NCBI GenBank assembly: GCA_023384575.1
Contig: JAHDVP010000017.1
Coordinates: forward strand, 1-64,000
Direction: 5' to 3'
DNA length: 64,000 bases
From: Acidobacteriota bacterium
GTDB lineage: Bacteria; Acidobacteriota; Vicinamibacteria; Vicinamibacterales; JAFNAJ01
The notes beneath the pieces were generated by a model. The model was not told where the DNA came from. It saw nothing but the letters and a program-made list of their open reading frames with translations, and did not search any database. The position numbers were made by a program, and so were the translations under genes. This document shows, in pieces, positions 46,301 to 54,371 of this stretch (its first letter is position 1; the number at the start of each line of letters is the position of its first letter).

Positions 46301-46684
46301 CTCCTGCTGCGTCTGCAGGCCGAAGTTCACGTCGCCTTCGTAGGCGAGTCGCAGGACGCCATCGGCGGGCCGAGAGGCGAGCCGGTAGCGCTTCACGCGG
46401 TCCGGACCGGGCAGGACGGTGCTGTTGTTGCCGGACACGGTCCCGGGCTCGCCGAGGGAGACCTCGACCACCTCCGGCGAGGCGCTCGTGATGCGCAGCG
46501 TGCGCCCGAGCAGGAACTCGACCGGGCCCTCGGAGGCGGGGAGCGTGGCCTCGGCCGCGACCGTCAGCCGATGAGCGGCGGGGTCCAGGGTCACCTGCAG
46601 GTGGTGGCGGACGCGGGGCTCGGCCCCGACGGTGGCAGCCGAGGCGAGGGCGAGCGCGACGGCCGAGACGACATGTCTGTTCAT
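43331..46684 (-). CDS. Secreted M1-M28-PDZ multidomain peptidase
   Basis: 1117 aa with a signal peptide (VSAVALALASAATVGA). Part 1 (to about 530) is an M1-like gluzincin: HEILHNWWGNG near residue 295 supplies two His ligands, and the Glu in NWSEGLTSYLAD the third, one residue closer than the usual HExxH-x18-E. A linker region (about 530-710) carries no motif I can name. Part 2 (about 730-1000) is an M28 di-zinc peptidase (TAHYDHLGLGWP, GADDNASGVAV, FVAFSGEEAGLLG, NIDTVGR, HDDYHRPGDTADRI). Part 3 (about 1030-1110) is a PDZ domain (VGPGSPAEGAGMQAGDVVTRL). ATG 46684 is set by the signal peptide. Confidence 0.92.
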   Translation of the reverse strand: MNRHVVSAVALALASAATVGAEPRVRHHLQVTLDPAAHRLTVAAEATLPASEGPVEFLLGRTLRITSASPEVVEVSLGEPGTVSGNNSTVLPGPDRVKRYRLASRPADGVLRLAYEGDVNFGLQTQQEEYARGFRETAGIVGPEGVYLSGSGFWYPWFGPGLIEFSLEARAPEGWHLVSQGAGSSRDQHGRARWSSPEPMDEIYLVGGPLRVWRDEADGIETLVYLHDDEPGLARKYLDATAQYLEMYQQLIGPYPYAKFALVENFWETGYGMPSFTLLGPTVVRFPFILASSYPHEILHNWWGNGVFVDYETGNWSEGLTSYLADHLIQEQRGRGGDYRRATLQKYRNYVRTERDFPLVEFRSRESAATEAVGYGKVMMGAHMLRRRLGDEAFRTVLRTFYERFRSTKASFRDLQRVAEEVSGASLARFFDDWITRPGAADLGVEVSAVERREADFLVRGTLHQRQPEGPFLLDVPVTVQLANGAVRAVVTLAGPSTPFEIEAPQEPLVVHVDPQFDVFRKLDARETPTAIGQLFGEPRALVVLPGDAPQEERDRWQAMARAWQSRSHQLDVVVDRDVTTLPADRGVWLFGRTNRLAPDLFGRGGQFALDDTTLAAGGESMPLAGHSFVLTTRHPASLEKAVGWMVVDPSAAFEGMGRKLPHYGRYSYLGFEGDEPVNVLKGEWTATDSPLRVDLRAEAARTAVLPALSPEPRRALAELPPPFSVKALMAHVTALASPEMRGRGVGSPELRQSADYIAAQFAAIGLEPGGDRGTWFQAFDSPTSPDGGPAVLVNVVGVLRGARPDWEGQSALLTAHYDHLGLGWPDARQGEAGRVHPGADDNASGVAVMIELARALAAGERPQRSIVFVAFSGEEAGLLGSRHFVAHPTPFPLEQVIGVINIDTVGRLGDRRVQVLGTGSATEWQHIFRGASFVTGVESTIIAGNDEASDQRSFIERGVPAIQVFSGPHDDYHRPGDTADRIDAAGLVKVATFVREGIAYLADRAEPLTNTIQPAAPTAAAGPPAGGQGRRVSFGAVPDFAFPGPGVRLEGVGPGSPAEGAGMQAGDVVTRLAGRDIASLRDFSEILRSLSAGDEVDVVFVRDGVERTLRLRLVAR

Positions 46685-46833
46685 GGGACGTTTCTCGAGG
46701 TCGAGGGCGCCGGCTCCCCCGGGAGCCGATGCCATCCTCATACATTACCAACTTCTCGCGGCCATGCCGTCCGAGGCCTGGTCGACCTGCCCGGACGGCC
46801 CCGGAAGGCGGGCCGCTCGACCCCTTCATGGCA

Positions 46834-46839
46834 TATCAT
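46834..46839 (+). promoter_or_regulatory. -10-like hexamer TATCAT for the ppk gene
   Basis: TATCAT lies 13 nt before ATG 46853 in the 168-bp divergent region, giving a leader of a few nt only; no Shine-Dalgarno is seen. Confidence 0.3.
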
Positions 46840-46852
46840 CGAACAGCGCACC

Positions 46853-49063
46853 ATGGCTGCCGATGTGACCCGTCTCGAGACTCGACGAAGACCCCCCAGG
46901 AACGGCGACGGGGCTCGCAGGAAGCCCGCCAGCGCGCAGGCGGCCCGGGCGGCCGCCGTCATCGCCCCGCCCTCCGACTGGCGCGACCTCGATCCTGGCA
47001 ACCTCAAGAACCCCGCGCTCTTCATCAACCGGGAGCTGAGCTGGCTCGAGTTCAACCAGCGCGTGCTGGCGCAGGCGCTGGATCCCTGTCACCCGCTGCT
47101 CGAGCGTGTGAAGTTCCTTTCGATCGTCGCGACGAACCTCGACGAGTTCTTCATGGTGCGCGTGGCGACGATTCTCAAGAAGTACCGGGCGCGCATGGAG
47201 GACGTCTCTCCGGACGGACAGAACACCGAGCACCAGCTCCTGGCGGTGCGCCGGCGCGTCCGGCAGATGGTCGACGACATGACCGCCTGCTGGACGGGGT
47301 CGCTCCGCCCGCAGCTCGCCGCCGAGCGGATCGCCGTGCTCGAACCCGGCGAGTACACGCCGGCCATCACGGCGTACCTCACGCAGTACTTCAAGACCGA
47401 CATCTACCCCGTGCTCACGCCGCTCGCGTTCGACCCGGGGCACCCGTTCCCGTACATCTCGAACCTGAGCATGAACCTGGCGGTCGTGGTGCGCCACGGT
47501 GGCCGGACGAAGTTCGCGCGCGTGAAGATGCCCGACATGCTGCCGCGCTTCGTGCCGCTGCCCGAGCACCTCGCGGTCGAACCGGGCCACACCTTCGTCT
47601 GGCTCGAGGACGTGATCCGCGCGAACATCCAGGAGCTGTTCCCGGGCACGCGGGTCGAGGGGGCGTACCTGTTCCGGGTGTTGCGCGACACCGACATGGT
47701 CATCCAGGAGGACGAGGCCGACGATCTCCTCGAGTCGGTCGATCGCAGCCTCAAGCAGCTGCGGTACGGCGCCCTGTCGCTGCTCGAGGTCGACGCCAGG
47801 ATGCCGCAGCGGGTGCTGAACATCCTCATCGAGAACTTCGAGGTCGACGACGACGTGGTGATGCGGGCGAGCGACCGGATGGGGTTCGGCGACTGGATGG
47901 AGCTGACCCGGATTCACCGACCCCGCCTCAAGGACACGCCGTTCTCGCCGCGCACGCTCTGGGCTGCCGACGAGATCGACAGCGTGTTCGAACAGACCCG
48001 CTACCAGGATCACCTGGTGCATCATCCGTTCGACTCGTTCACGTCGGTCGAGACGTTCCTCCGGGCTGCCGTGAAGGACCCCCAGGTCGTCGCCATCAAG
48101 TTGACGCTCTACCGGATCGGCCAGAACTCGCCGCTCGTCGACCTGCTGATCGAGGCCGCCGAGGAGGGCAAGCAGGTGGCGGTGCTCGTCGAGCTGAAGG
48201 CGCGGTTCGACGAACGGAACAACATCATCTGGGCGAACCGGCTCGAGGCGGCCGGCATCCACGTGGTGTACGGCCTCGTCAACCTGAAGACCCACTGCAA
48301 GCTGTGCCTGGTGGTGCGGAAGGAGCCCGACGGGATCCGGCGGTACGCCCATGTCGGCACGGGCAACTACAACCGCGTCACCTCGCAGGTCTACACCGAC
48401 CTCGGGCTCTTCACCGCGAGCCCCGGCATCATCGACGACATCAGCGAGGTCTTCAACTACCTGACGGGGTACTCGGCGCAGAAGGATTACCGGGAGCTGC
48501 TCGTCGCCCCGGTCGGCCTCCGGGCGGGTTTCAAGGCGCTCGTCGAACGCGAGGCCGGGCACGCCCGGGCCGGGCGCCCGGCCCGGATCGTCATCAAGAA
48601 CAACGCCGTGGCCGACACGGGTGTGATTCGCGCCCTGTACGCCGCGTCGCAGGCGGGCGTGCCGATCGACATGATCGTGCGGGGGGTGTGCTGTCTGCGG
48701 CCCGGCATCCCGGGGATCAGCGAGACGATCCGGGTCCGCTCGATCGTCGGGCGGTTCCTGGAGCACTCGCGCATCTACTACTTCCTCAACGGCGGCGACG
48801 AGGAGATCTACTTCGGCAGCGCCGACCTGATGGAGCGCAATCTCGACCGGCGCGTCGAGGTGCTGTGCCCCGTGCACGACGCGGACATCAGGCAGCACCT
48901 GCGCGACGTGGTGCTGCAGGCCCTGCTCGACGACACCCATCGCGCCATGGAACTGCGGACTGACGGGACCTACGTGGCCTGCCTGCCGGGCGGCGGCGAG
49001 GCCCCGCTCAACGCGCAGGAGGCGCTGCTCTCGCACTACACGAGTCAGACGCGACCCGAATGA
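46853..49063 (+). CDS. ppk1: Polyphosphate kinase 1
   Basis: 736 aa. It makes inorganic polyphosphate from ATP, reversibly. The N-terminal tail (about 1-50) is basic and disordered; the PPK N domain starts at FINRELSWLEFNQRVL. The autophosphorylated His is in VNLKTHCKLCLVVRKE, followed by RRYAHVGTGNYN; the phospholipase-D-like second half has IIKNNAVADTG, CCLRPGIPGISE and IYFGSADLMERNLDRRVE. ATG 46853 gives the start of the basic tail; earlier in-frame codons belong to the divergent region. It is divergent from the M1-M28 peptidase. A bulged stem-loop follows the stop. Confidence 0.96.
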   Translation: MAADVTRLETRRRPPRNGDGARRKPASAQAARAAAVIAPPSDWRDLDPGNLKNPALFINRELSWLEFNQRVLAQALDPCHPLLERVKFLSIVATNLDEFFMVRVATILKKYRARMEDVSPDGQNTEHQLLAVRRRVRQMVDDMTACWTGSLRPQLAAERIAVLEPGEYTPAITAYLTQYFKTDIYPVLTPLAFDPGHPFPYISNLSMNLAVVVRHGGRTKFARVKMPDMLPRFVPLPEHLAVEPGHTFVWLEDVIRANIQELFPGTRVEGAYLFRVLRDTDMVIQEDEADDLLESVDRSLKQLRYGALSLLEVDARMPQRVLNILIENFEVDDDVVMRASDRMGFGDWMELTRIHRPRLKDTPFSPRTLWAADEIDSVFEQTRYQDHLVHHPFDSFTSVETFLRAAVKDPQVVAIKLTLYRIGQNSPLVDLLIEAAEEGKQVAVLVELKARFDERNNIIWANRLEAAGIHVVYGLVNLKTHCKLCLVVRKEPDGIRRYAHVGTGNYNRVTSQVYTDLGLFTASPGIIDDISEVFNYLTGYSAQKDYRELLVAPVGLRAGFKALVEREAGHARAGRPARIVIKNNAVADTGVIRALYAASQAGVPIDMIVRGVCCLRPGIPGISETIRVRSIVGRFLEHSRIYYFLNGGDEEIYFGSADLMERNLDRRVEVLCPVHDADIRQHLRDVVLQALLDDTHRAMELRTDGTYVACLPGGGEAPLNAQEALLSHYTSQTRPE

Positions 49064-49065
49064 CC

Positions 49066-49090
49066 GGCCCCCGCCGGGTCGCGGGCGGCC
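49066..49090 (+). terminator. Bulged GC stem-loop after ppk1
   Basis: GGCC+CCCGC (49066-49074) pairs with GCGGG and GGCC (49081-49090) with one bulged C and a 6-nt loop, 2 nt after the stop. The rest of the 264-bp gap up to 49315 shows only short GC-rich inverted repeats and no gene. Confidence 0.35.
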
Positions 49091-49315
49091 GACGACGAAC
49101 GAGGCGGCACCCGGGCATCTGCCGGCGTGTCCGCCTCTTCGCCGAGCCGCCGTGAGGCGACCCTGTGGCGAGTGTGCGCGCGGGTCGTGTCGTTCGCGCG
49201 ACGCGATCGTCAATTCGGCGTGAATGCCGGGCCACCCCCGGTGCGGCCCGGCGGCCTCACGCCGCCGACGCCGCACGCCGGCCCGTCCAACGCGACGCGA
49301 GACCACGCGTGACGC

Positions 49316-49321
49316 TACAAT
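49316..49321 (+). promoter_or_regulatory. -10-like hexamer TACAAT, 6 nt before the cyclophilin ATG
   Basis: TACAAT ends 6 nt before ATG 49328, with no Shine-Dalgarno; leaderless geometry as at 27172 and 33990. Confidence 0.42.
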
Positions 49322-49327
49322 CCTCCA

Positions 49328-50497
49328 ATGACTCCACACGTGGCGTCGTCGTTCATCGCGGGCGCGCTGCTGTTCGCCGCGGGCGCCGATCTGGCCCTCG
49401 CTCAGGCGCGTCGCGCCGCGCCTCCGCCCCAGGCGCCCTTCGAGACGTCGAGGTCGGTCGGGGAGATGTCCGGCAAACAGGCCGTCGTGGCGACGAGCCT
49501 CGGCGAGTTCGTGATCGACCTGCTGCCCGACGCCGCGCCGAATCACGTGGGCTACTTCATGAAGCTGGCGGAGGAGGGGGCGTACGACGGCACCACGTTC
49601 CACCGGGCCGTCCGCTACGGCATCATCCAGGGAGGCGACCCGCTCTCCCGGGACCCGGACCGCAGCGCGCAGTACGGCACCGGCGGACTGGGCGTCCTGC
49701 GCCGGGAGGTGAGCGACGAGCCGACGACGCGTGGCGCCGTCGCGGCGGTCCTCCAGCCGGGCAAGCCGGACAGCGGCGGCGCGCAGTTCTTCGTGTGCGT
49801 CACCGACCAGCCGGCGCTCGCCGGGCACTACACGGTCTTCGGGCGTGTCGCCGAGGGCCTGGAGGTCGTCGAACGGCTCTCGGCGGCCGGGACCGATGCC
49901 GACGGGCGGGTCGTCGAGCGTCTCGTCATCGAGCGCGTCACGATCCGCGACCGGCCGCCCGACCCCTTCTCGACGGAGACCGACGCGGAGCTCGGCGCGA
50001 TGCAAGCCGTGCTCGAGACGTCGCTCGGCGAGGTGGGCATCGAGTTCTTCGTGGATCTCGCGCCGCGCCACGTGCGCCACTTCCTGAGGCTCGCGGCGCT
50101 CGGCGTCTACGAGGGCGTGGCGTTCCACCGGGTGGTGCCCGGGTTCGTCGCGCAGACCGGGTCGATCGGCCACCGCCGTGAGCCGCTGACCGCCCGTCAG
50201 CAGGGGTTCGTCACGACGCTCGCGCCGGAGTTCAGCGACACGCCGCACGCGAGGGGGATCGTGTCGATGGCTCGTGGCGACGATCCGGCCAGCGCGTCGA
50301 CGTCGTTCTTCATCTGCCTGGGGGCGGCCGCGTCGCTCGACGGCAAGTACACCGTTTTCGGGCGGGTCGTCTCGGGTCTCGAGGTCGTCGAGGCGATCGA
50401 GAGGGTGCCAGTGGACGGCGAGACGCCGGTCGAACGCGTCGAGATCATGCGCGTCCGCATCGAGCGCCGCCCCACATCCCCGCCCGGGTGGCCGTGA
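49328..50497 (+). CDS. Secreted double cyclophilin-type peptidyl-prolyl isomerase
   Basis: 389 aa with a signal peptide (cleavage after LALAQ). Two tandem cyclophilin domains: about 48-205 (FHRAVRYGIIQGGDP; GGAQFFVCVTDQPALAGHYT; VFGRVAEGLEVVE) and about 222-380 (FHRVVPGFVAQTGS; STSFFICLGAAASLDGKYT; VFGRVVSGLEVVE). Both keep the catalytic Arg; domain 2 has QTGS where domain 1 has QGGD, so its activity may be reduced. It folds secreted proteins by proline isomerisation. It is followed 40 nt later by an ABC exporter on the same strand. Confidence 0.92.
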   Translation: MTPHVASSFIAGALLFAAGADLALAQARRAAPPPQAPFETSRSVGEMSGKQAVVATSLGEFVIDLLPDAAPNHVGYFMKLAEEGAYDGTTFHRAVRYGIIQGGDPLSRDPDRSAQYGTGGLGVLRREVSDEPTTRGAVAAVLQPGKPDSGGAQFFVCVTDQPALAGHYTVFGRVAEGLEVVERLSAAGTDADGRVVERLVIERVTIRDRPPDPFSTETDAELGAMQAVLETSLGEVGIEFFVDLAPRHVRHFLRLAALGVYEGVAFHRVVPGFVAQTGSIGHRREPLTARQQGFVTTLAPEFSDTPHARGIVSMARGDDPASASTSFFICLGAAASLDGKYTVFGRVVSGLEVVEAIERVPVDGETPVERVEIMRVRIERRPTSPPGWP

Positions 50498-50537
50498 CCG
50501 GCGCGTCGCCGGTCGGGCGTCGAGGGAGACCCAGCGC

Positions 50538-52385
50538 GTGAGTTCAATCCCGGAGAAGAAGCCCATCGAGTGGTCGGCCGCGTGGAGCGAGGCGCGCCGC
50601 ATCATCTGGGCGCGCCGGGGCCGATTGTTCCTCGGCCTCGTGCTGATGCTCGTCAATCGCCTGTCGGGCCTCGTGCTGCCGGCGACGTCGAAGTTCCTGG
50701 TCGACGACGTGATCGGTCGGCAGCAGCACCAGTGGCTCGTTCCGCTGGCGGTCGTCGTGGGCGGGGCGACCGTGGTGCAGGCGGCGACGTCGTTTGCCCT
50801 GTCGCAGGTGCTGGGCGTGGCGGCGCAGCGGGCGATCACCGAGATGCGCCGTGACGTGCAGCGGCACGTTTCGCGGCTGCCGGTCCGCTACTTCGACACC
50901 ACCCAGAGCGGCGTGTTGATCTCGCGCGTGATGACCGACGCGGAGGGCGTCCGCAACCTCGTCGGGACCGGCCTCGTGCAGCTCTCCGGCGGCCTCGTGA
51001 CCGCCACGCTGGCGCTCGGCGTGCTGCTCTACCTGAACTGGCAGCTCACGGCGGTCACGATCGTCGTGCTCGGGGTGTTCGGCGGCGGCATGGCGGTGGC
51101 CTTCCGGCGGCTGCGGCCGCTGTTCCGCGAACGCGGGAAGATCAACGCCGAAGTGACGGGCCGGCTCTCGCAGTCGCTGGGCGGCATCCGTGTCGTCAAG
51201 GCCTATACGGCCGAGCGCCGCGAGCAACTGGTGTTCACCCACGGCGTGCATCGCCTGTTCCGCAACGTCGCGCAGTCGATTACCGGCGTGTCGGCGATCG
51301 CCGCGCTCTCGACCGTCATCGTCGGGGTCATCGGGGTGATCATGATCGTCGTCGGCGGCGGCGCCATCCTCGAAGGGACGATGACGCTCGGCGACTTCGT
51401 GATGTACATCTTCTTCACCGGGCTCGTGGCCGCGCCGATCGTCCAGATCGCCTCGATCGGGACGCAGATCACCGAGGCCTTTGCGGGCCTCGATCGCATC
51501 CGGGAGATCCGGCAGGTCGAGCGCGAGGACGCCGGCGACGTCGCCCTCGACCGCCTCGACCGGCTCGACGGCGACGTGCGCTTCGAGGGCGTGGGCTTCG
51601 AGTACACCGCCGGGCGTCCGGTGCTCCACGACGTCTCGTTCCACGCACCGCCGGGATCGACGACGGCGCTCGTCGGCTCGAGCGGATCGGGGAAGAGCAC
51701 GCTCATCAGCCTGATCATGGCGTTCAACCGGCCGCAGTCGGGACGCATTCTCGTCGACGGCCGCGACCTCGCCACGATCCCGCTCGCCGACTACCGCGGG
51801 CACCTCGGCGTGGTCCTGCAGGACAACTTCCTCTTCGACGGCACCATCGCCGAGAACATCCGCTTCGCGCGGCCGCACGCCACGGCAGACGAGGTGCGCG
51901 AGGTCAGCCGCATCGCCCACTGCGAGGAATTCATCGAGGCCTTTCCCGACAAGTACGAGACGGTGGTGGGTGAGCGCGGGGTCCGCCTCTCTGGCGGGCA
52001 GCGGCAGCGCGTGGCGATCGCGCGGGCCATCCTCGCCGATCCGCGCCTGCTGATTCTCGACGAGGCGACGTCGAGCCTCGACAGCGAGAGCGAGGCCAAG
52101 ATCCAGGACGGCCTGCGCGCCCTGCGCCGCGGCCGGACCACGTTCGTCATCGCGCACCGGCTGTCGACCATCAGGAGCGCGGATCAGATTCTCGTGCTCG
52201 AAGGCGGGCGCGTGGTCGAGCGGGGCACGCACGACGCGCTGCTGGCTGCGGCCGGGAGGTACCGGGAGCTGTACGATCAGCAGTATCGGTGGGAGCGCGA
52301 GCGGTTCATCAACCCGGGCGAGGACTTCTCCGAGCCCGGCGAGCCCGTGCCGGCCCCGCCGCCCTCGGCCACCGAGCGGCTGTGA
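50538..52385 (+). CDS. ABC exporter, fused membrane and ATPase domains (MsbA/LmrA type)
   Basis: 615 aa. Six-helix exporter domain (about 25-325) then ATPase: Walker A GSSGSGKST, Q-loop VVLQDNFLFDGT, signature RLSGGQRQRVAIARAIL, Walker B LLILDEATSSLDSE and H-loop IAHRL. It works as a dimer, exporting lipid or a hydrophobic compound; the substrate cannot be told. GTG start 50538, chosen because GGGAGA lies 9 nt upstream and no ATG gives a sensible N-terminus. The acidic/proline-rich C-terminal tail is unusual. It ends 4 nt before a strong bidirectional stem-loop. Confidence 0.94.
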   Translation: MSSIPEKKPIEWSAAWSEARRIIWARRGRLFLGLVLMLVNRLSGLVLPATSKFLVDDVIGRQQHQWLVPLAVVVGGATVVQAATSFALSQVLGVAAQRAITEMRRDVQRHVSRLPVRYFDTTQSGVLISRVMTDAEGVRNLVGTGLVQLSGGLVTATLALGVLLYLNWQLTAVTIVVLGVFGGGMAVAFRRLRPLFRERGKINAEVTGRLSQSLGGIRVVKAYTAERREQLVFTHGVHRLFRNVAQSITGVSAIAALSTVIVGVIGVIMIVVGGGAILEGTMTLGDFVMYIFFTGLVAAPIVQIASIGTQITEAFAGLDRIREIRQVEREDAGDVALDRLDRLDGDVRFEGVGFEYTAGRPVLHDVSFHAPPGSTTALVGSSGSGKSTLISLIMAFNRPQSGRILVDGRDLATIPLADYRGHLGVVLQDNFLFDGTIAENIRFARPHATADEVREVSRIAHCEEFIEAFPDKYETVVGERGVRLSGGQRQRVAIARAILADPRLLILDEATSSLDSESEAKIQDGLRALRRGRTTFVIAHRLSTIRSADQILVLEGGRVVERGTHDALLAAAGRYRELYDQQYRWERERFINPGEDFSEPGEPVPAPPPSATERL

Positions 52386-52389
52386 AACC

Positions 52390-52419
52390 GGCGTGAGGCG
52401 CTCGACACCGCCTCACGCC
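52390..52419. terminator. Bidirectional terminator, perfect 11-bp stem
   Basis: GGCGTGAGGCG (52390-52400) and CGCCTCACGCC (52409-52419) pair perfectly around an 8-nt loop, 4 nt after the ABC exporter stop and immediately beyond the RRM gene stop on the other strand. Pyrimidine-rich sequence follows on + and a short purine/T stretch on -. Confidence 0.7.
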
Positions 52420-52420
52420 T

Positions 52421-52990
52421 TCACCGTTCCTCGTCGTCGGGAGCGAGCGACGGCTCGTCGATCTCGATGGCCTCTTCGGCCTCGCCGTAGTCGTCCACGT
52501 CGTAGATGCGCCCGCCGCCCCGCACGGGGATCGGGCCGCGCGGGCCCTCGTCACGGCGGTGCTTCACGGGCTTGGCCTTTCCGCGTCGCGGCGCGTCGGG
52601 ACCGAAGTTGCGAGTGGGACGCTCGCCAGCCGGCGCCGGCCCGACCGGCGGCCCGCCGAGCGGTCTCGGTCCGGGGGGACGCGGGCTCCAGTCGCGGGGC
52701 GGTCCGCCCGGTGCCCGGGGACCGCCGCCACCGGGCCCGCCCTCGCGCGCGCGCGCCTCACTGACGGACAGCGTCCGCCCGCGAAACGGCTGGTTGTTCA
52801 GTTGTGCCACGGCGGCCGTGGCCATCGCGGGATCCGCGAACTCGACGAACGCGAACCCCCGTGGCCGACCGGTTTCGCGATCGGTGGGGAGGAACACGTG
52901 CGACAGCGGACCGACCGCGCCGAAGTGCGCGCGAAGCTCGGCTTCAGTGGCGTCGTATGGCAGATTCCCGACGAATAGACGGACCGGCAT
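52421..52990 (-). CDS. RRM-domain RNA-binding protein with disordered tail
   Basis: 189 aa. One RNA recognition motif (residues 1-80): RNP2 is LFVGNLPYDAT and RNP1 is RGFAFVEFAD. The tail (about 83-189) is Gly/Pro/Arg-rich, then basic (KAKPVKHRRDEG), then acidic. This is the layout of small Rbp cold-inducible RNA chaperones. ATG 52990 is set by AAGAGGTAGGA directly upstream. The leader to a TAGAAT -10-like element is about 165 nt, long for this window. It ends at the bidirectional terminator. Confidence 0.93.
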   Translation of the reverse strand: MPVRLFVGNLPYDATEAELRAHFGAVGPLSHVFLPTDRETGRPRGFAFVEFADPAMATAAVAQLNNQPFRGRTLSVSEARAREGGPGGGGPRAPGGPPRDWSPRPPGPRPLGGPPVGPAPAGERPTRNFGPDAPRRGKAKPVKHRRDEGPRGPIPVRGGGRIYDVDDYGEAEEAIEIDEPSLAPDDEER

Positions 52991-53163
52991 TCCTACCTCT
53001 TGGCTACCTCGTGTCCTTCGCTGTGGGGTGACTGGACGTGATGCGATGCACTGGGAACGAACCAGAGTGAGCGCGAGCCGGATCAGGCCTGGCGACGCAC
53101 CACCGGGCGCTGACGCAGCCACGCGAGAGGGCCGGGGGAACTGGCTCGCTGCACGAGCCCCAG

Positions 53164-53169
53164 ATTCTA
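53164..53169 (-). promoter_or_regulatory. -10-like hexamer TAGAAT for the RRM gene, long 5' leader
   Basis: On the minus strand TAGAAT would start transcription near 53157, about 165 nt before ATG 52990. The leader begins with a GGCTCG/CGAGCC hairpin and ends in a strong ribosome site. It contains no gene that I can support. Confidence 0.4.
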
Positions 53170-53215
53170 GCACCGAACACCGGTTCTCGCACGCAAGCTC
53201 GGCGATCCCCCGGGG

Positions 53216-54352
53216 TCAACCCGCCGGGGGGACACCGGGTGATGGCTCGAGGTCGTCAGCGAAGGGAAGCCAGTCGAGCGCCTGGTCGCCGCCGGCCGTG
53301 TCGAGGCCGCGGGCGTCGACGAGCTTGTGGAGGCTGACGCCCACGAGCCGGACGGGTCGGCGGCCCGCTTCGGTCCGGTGCAGCAGCTCGCGCGCCAGCG
53401 CCGCCACCTGCGTGCCGTCGTCGGTTGGTGCGCGCAGCGAGGCGCTGCGCGTGACGGTCGTGAAGTCCCCGTACCGCACCTTGACCGTCACCGTCCGCGC
53501 GCGCAGGGCATGGCGGGCGAGCCAGGAGGCCGTCTGCGCGGCGAGCAGGTCGACACGCCGCTCGAGGTCGGCCCGCTCGACGAGGTCGTTGGCGAACGTG
53601 CGCTCGGCACCGACCGACTTGCGTGGCCGGTCGGGCTGCACCGGACGCGGGTCGTGGCCCTGGGCCAGCTGCCGAATCCAATCGGTCTGGCTGCCAAGCG
53701 CGAGGCGGAGCCTGGTCGGATCGGCCGTCCGGACGTCGACGAGCTTCGTGATGCCGAGCGCCCGCAGCTTCCGGGCGGTCACGGGGCCGACGCCCCACAG
53801 GGCGTCGACGGGCAGCCTCCGCAGGAACGCCTCGACTCGCTCCGGGGCGATCACGGTCAGCCCGTCGGGCTTCTGCCACCCCGACGCGATCTTCGCGAGG
53901 AACTTGTTGGGCGCGACGCCCGCCGAGGCGGTCAGCGCCACGCGGGCGCGGATCTCCGCCTTGAGCCTTCTCGCGACGACGGTGGCGAGGGGCTCACCCC
54001 ACGCGTTGTCGGTGACGTCGAGGTACGCTTCGTCGAGCGAGAGCGGTTCGACAAGCGGCGTGACTTCCCGGAAGAGCGCGAACACCCGGGCGGACACCTC
54101 GCGGTACCGGCCGAAGTCCGGGCGCACCACGGCGGCGTGCGGGCAGAGCGCCAGCGCCCGCCGCATCGACATGGCCGACCTCACGCCGTACGCACGCGCC
54201 TCGTAGCTTGCGGCGCAGACGACACCCCGGCCCCCTGGGTCGCCGCCCACCACGACCGGCTGGCCGCGCAAGCCTGGCGCATCGCGCTGCTCGACCGACG
54301 CATAGAACGCGTCCATGTCGACGTGGAGGATACGGCGGAGGCCTTCGGCCAC
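53216..54352 (-). CDS. dinB: DNA polymerase IV (Y-family, DinB)
   Basis: 378 aa. Translesion polymerase. Palm motifs: HVDMDAFYASVEQRD at the N-terminus and SLDEAYLDVTDN with the acidic pair (about 105); VAPNKFLAKIAS; thumb helix-hairpin-helix GVGPVTARKLRALGI; little-finger start KSVGAERTFANDL. The C-terminus lacks a clear beta-clamp-binding peptide that I can point to. GTG start at 54352; no ribosome site, 19 nt downstream of the aspartyl protease, so probably co-transcribed with it. Confidence 0.95.
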   Translation of the reverse strand: MAEGLRRILHVDMDAFYASVEQRDAPGLRGQPVVVGGDPGGRGVVCAASYEARAYGVRSAMSMRRALALCPHAAVVRPDFGRYREVSARVFALFREVTPLVEPLSLDEAYLDVTDNAWGEPLATVVARRLKAEIRARVALTASAGVAPNKFLAKIASGWQKPDGLTVIAPERVEAFLRRLPVDALWGVGPVTARKLRALGITKLVDVRTADPTRLRLALGSQTDWIRQLAQGHDPRPVQPDRPRKSVGAERTFANDLVERADLERRVDLLAAQTASWLARHALRARTVTVKVRYGDFTTVTRSASLRAPTDDGTQVAALARELLHRTEAGRRPVRLVGVSLHKLVDARGLDTAGGDQALDWLPFADDLEPSPGVPPAG

Positions 54353-54371
54353 CGAGAGAGTGTAGATCGGC

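Noticed and set aside
46826-50839. Very long open frame on the minus strand (over 1300 codons) opposite ppk1 and the cyclophilin gene
   Set aside because: It mirrors the codons of ppk1, the cyclophilin gene and the ABC exporter start; composition is Arg/Asp/His-rich without any domain. Typical antisense artefact of high GC.
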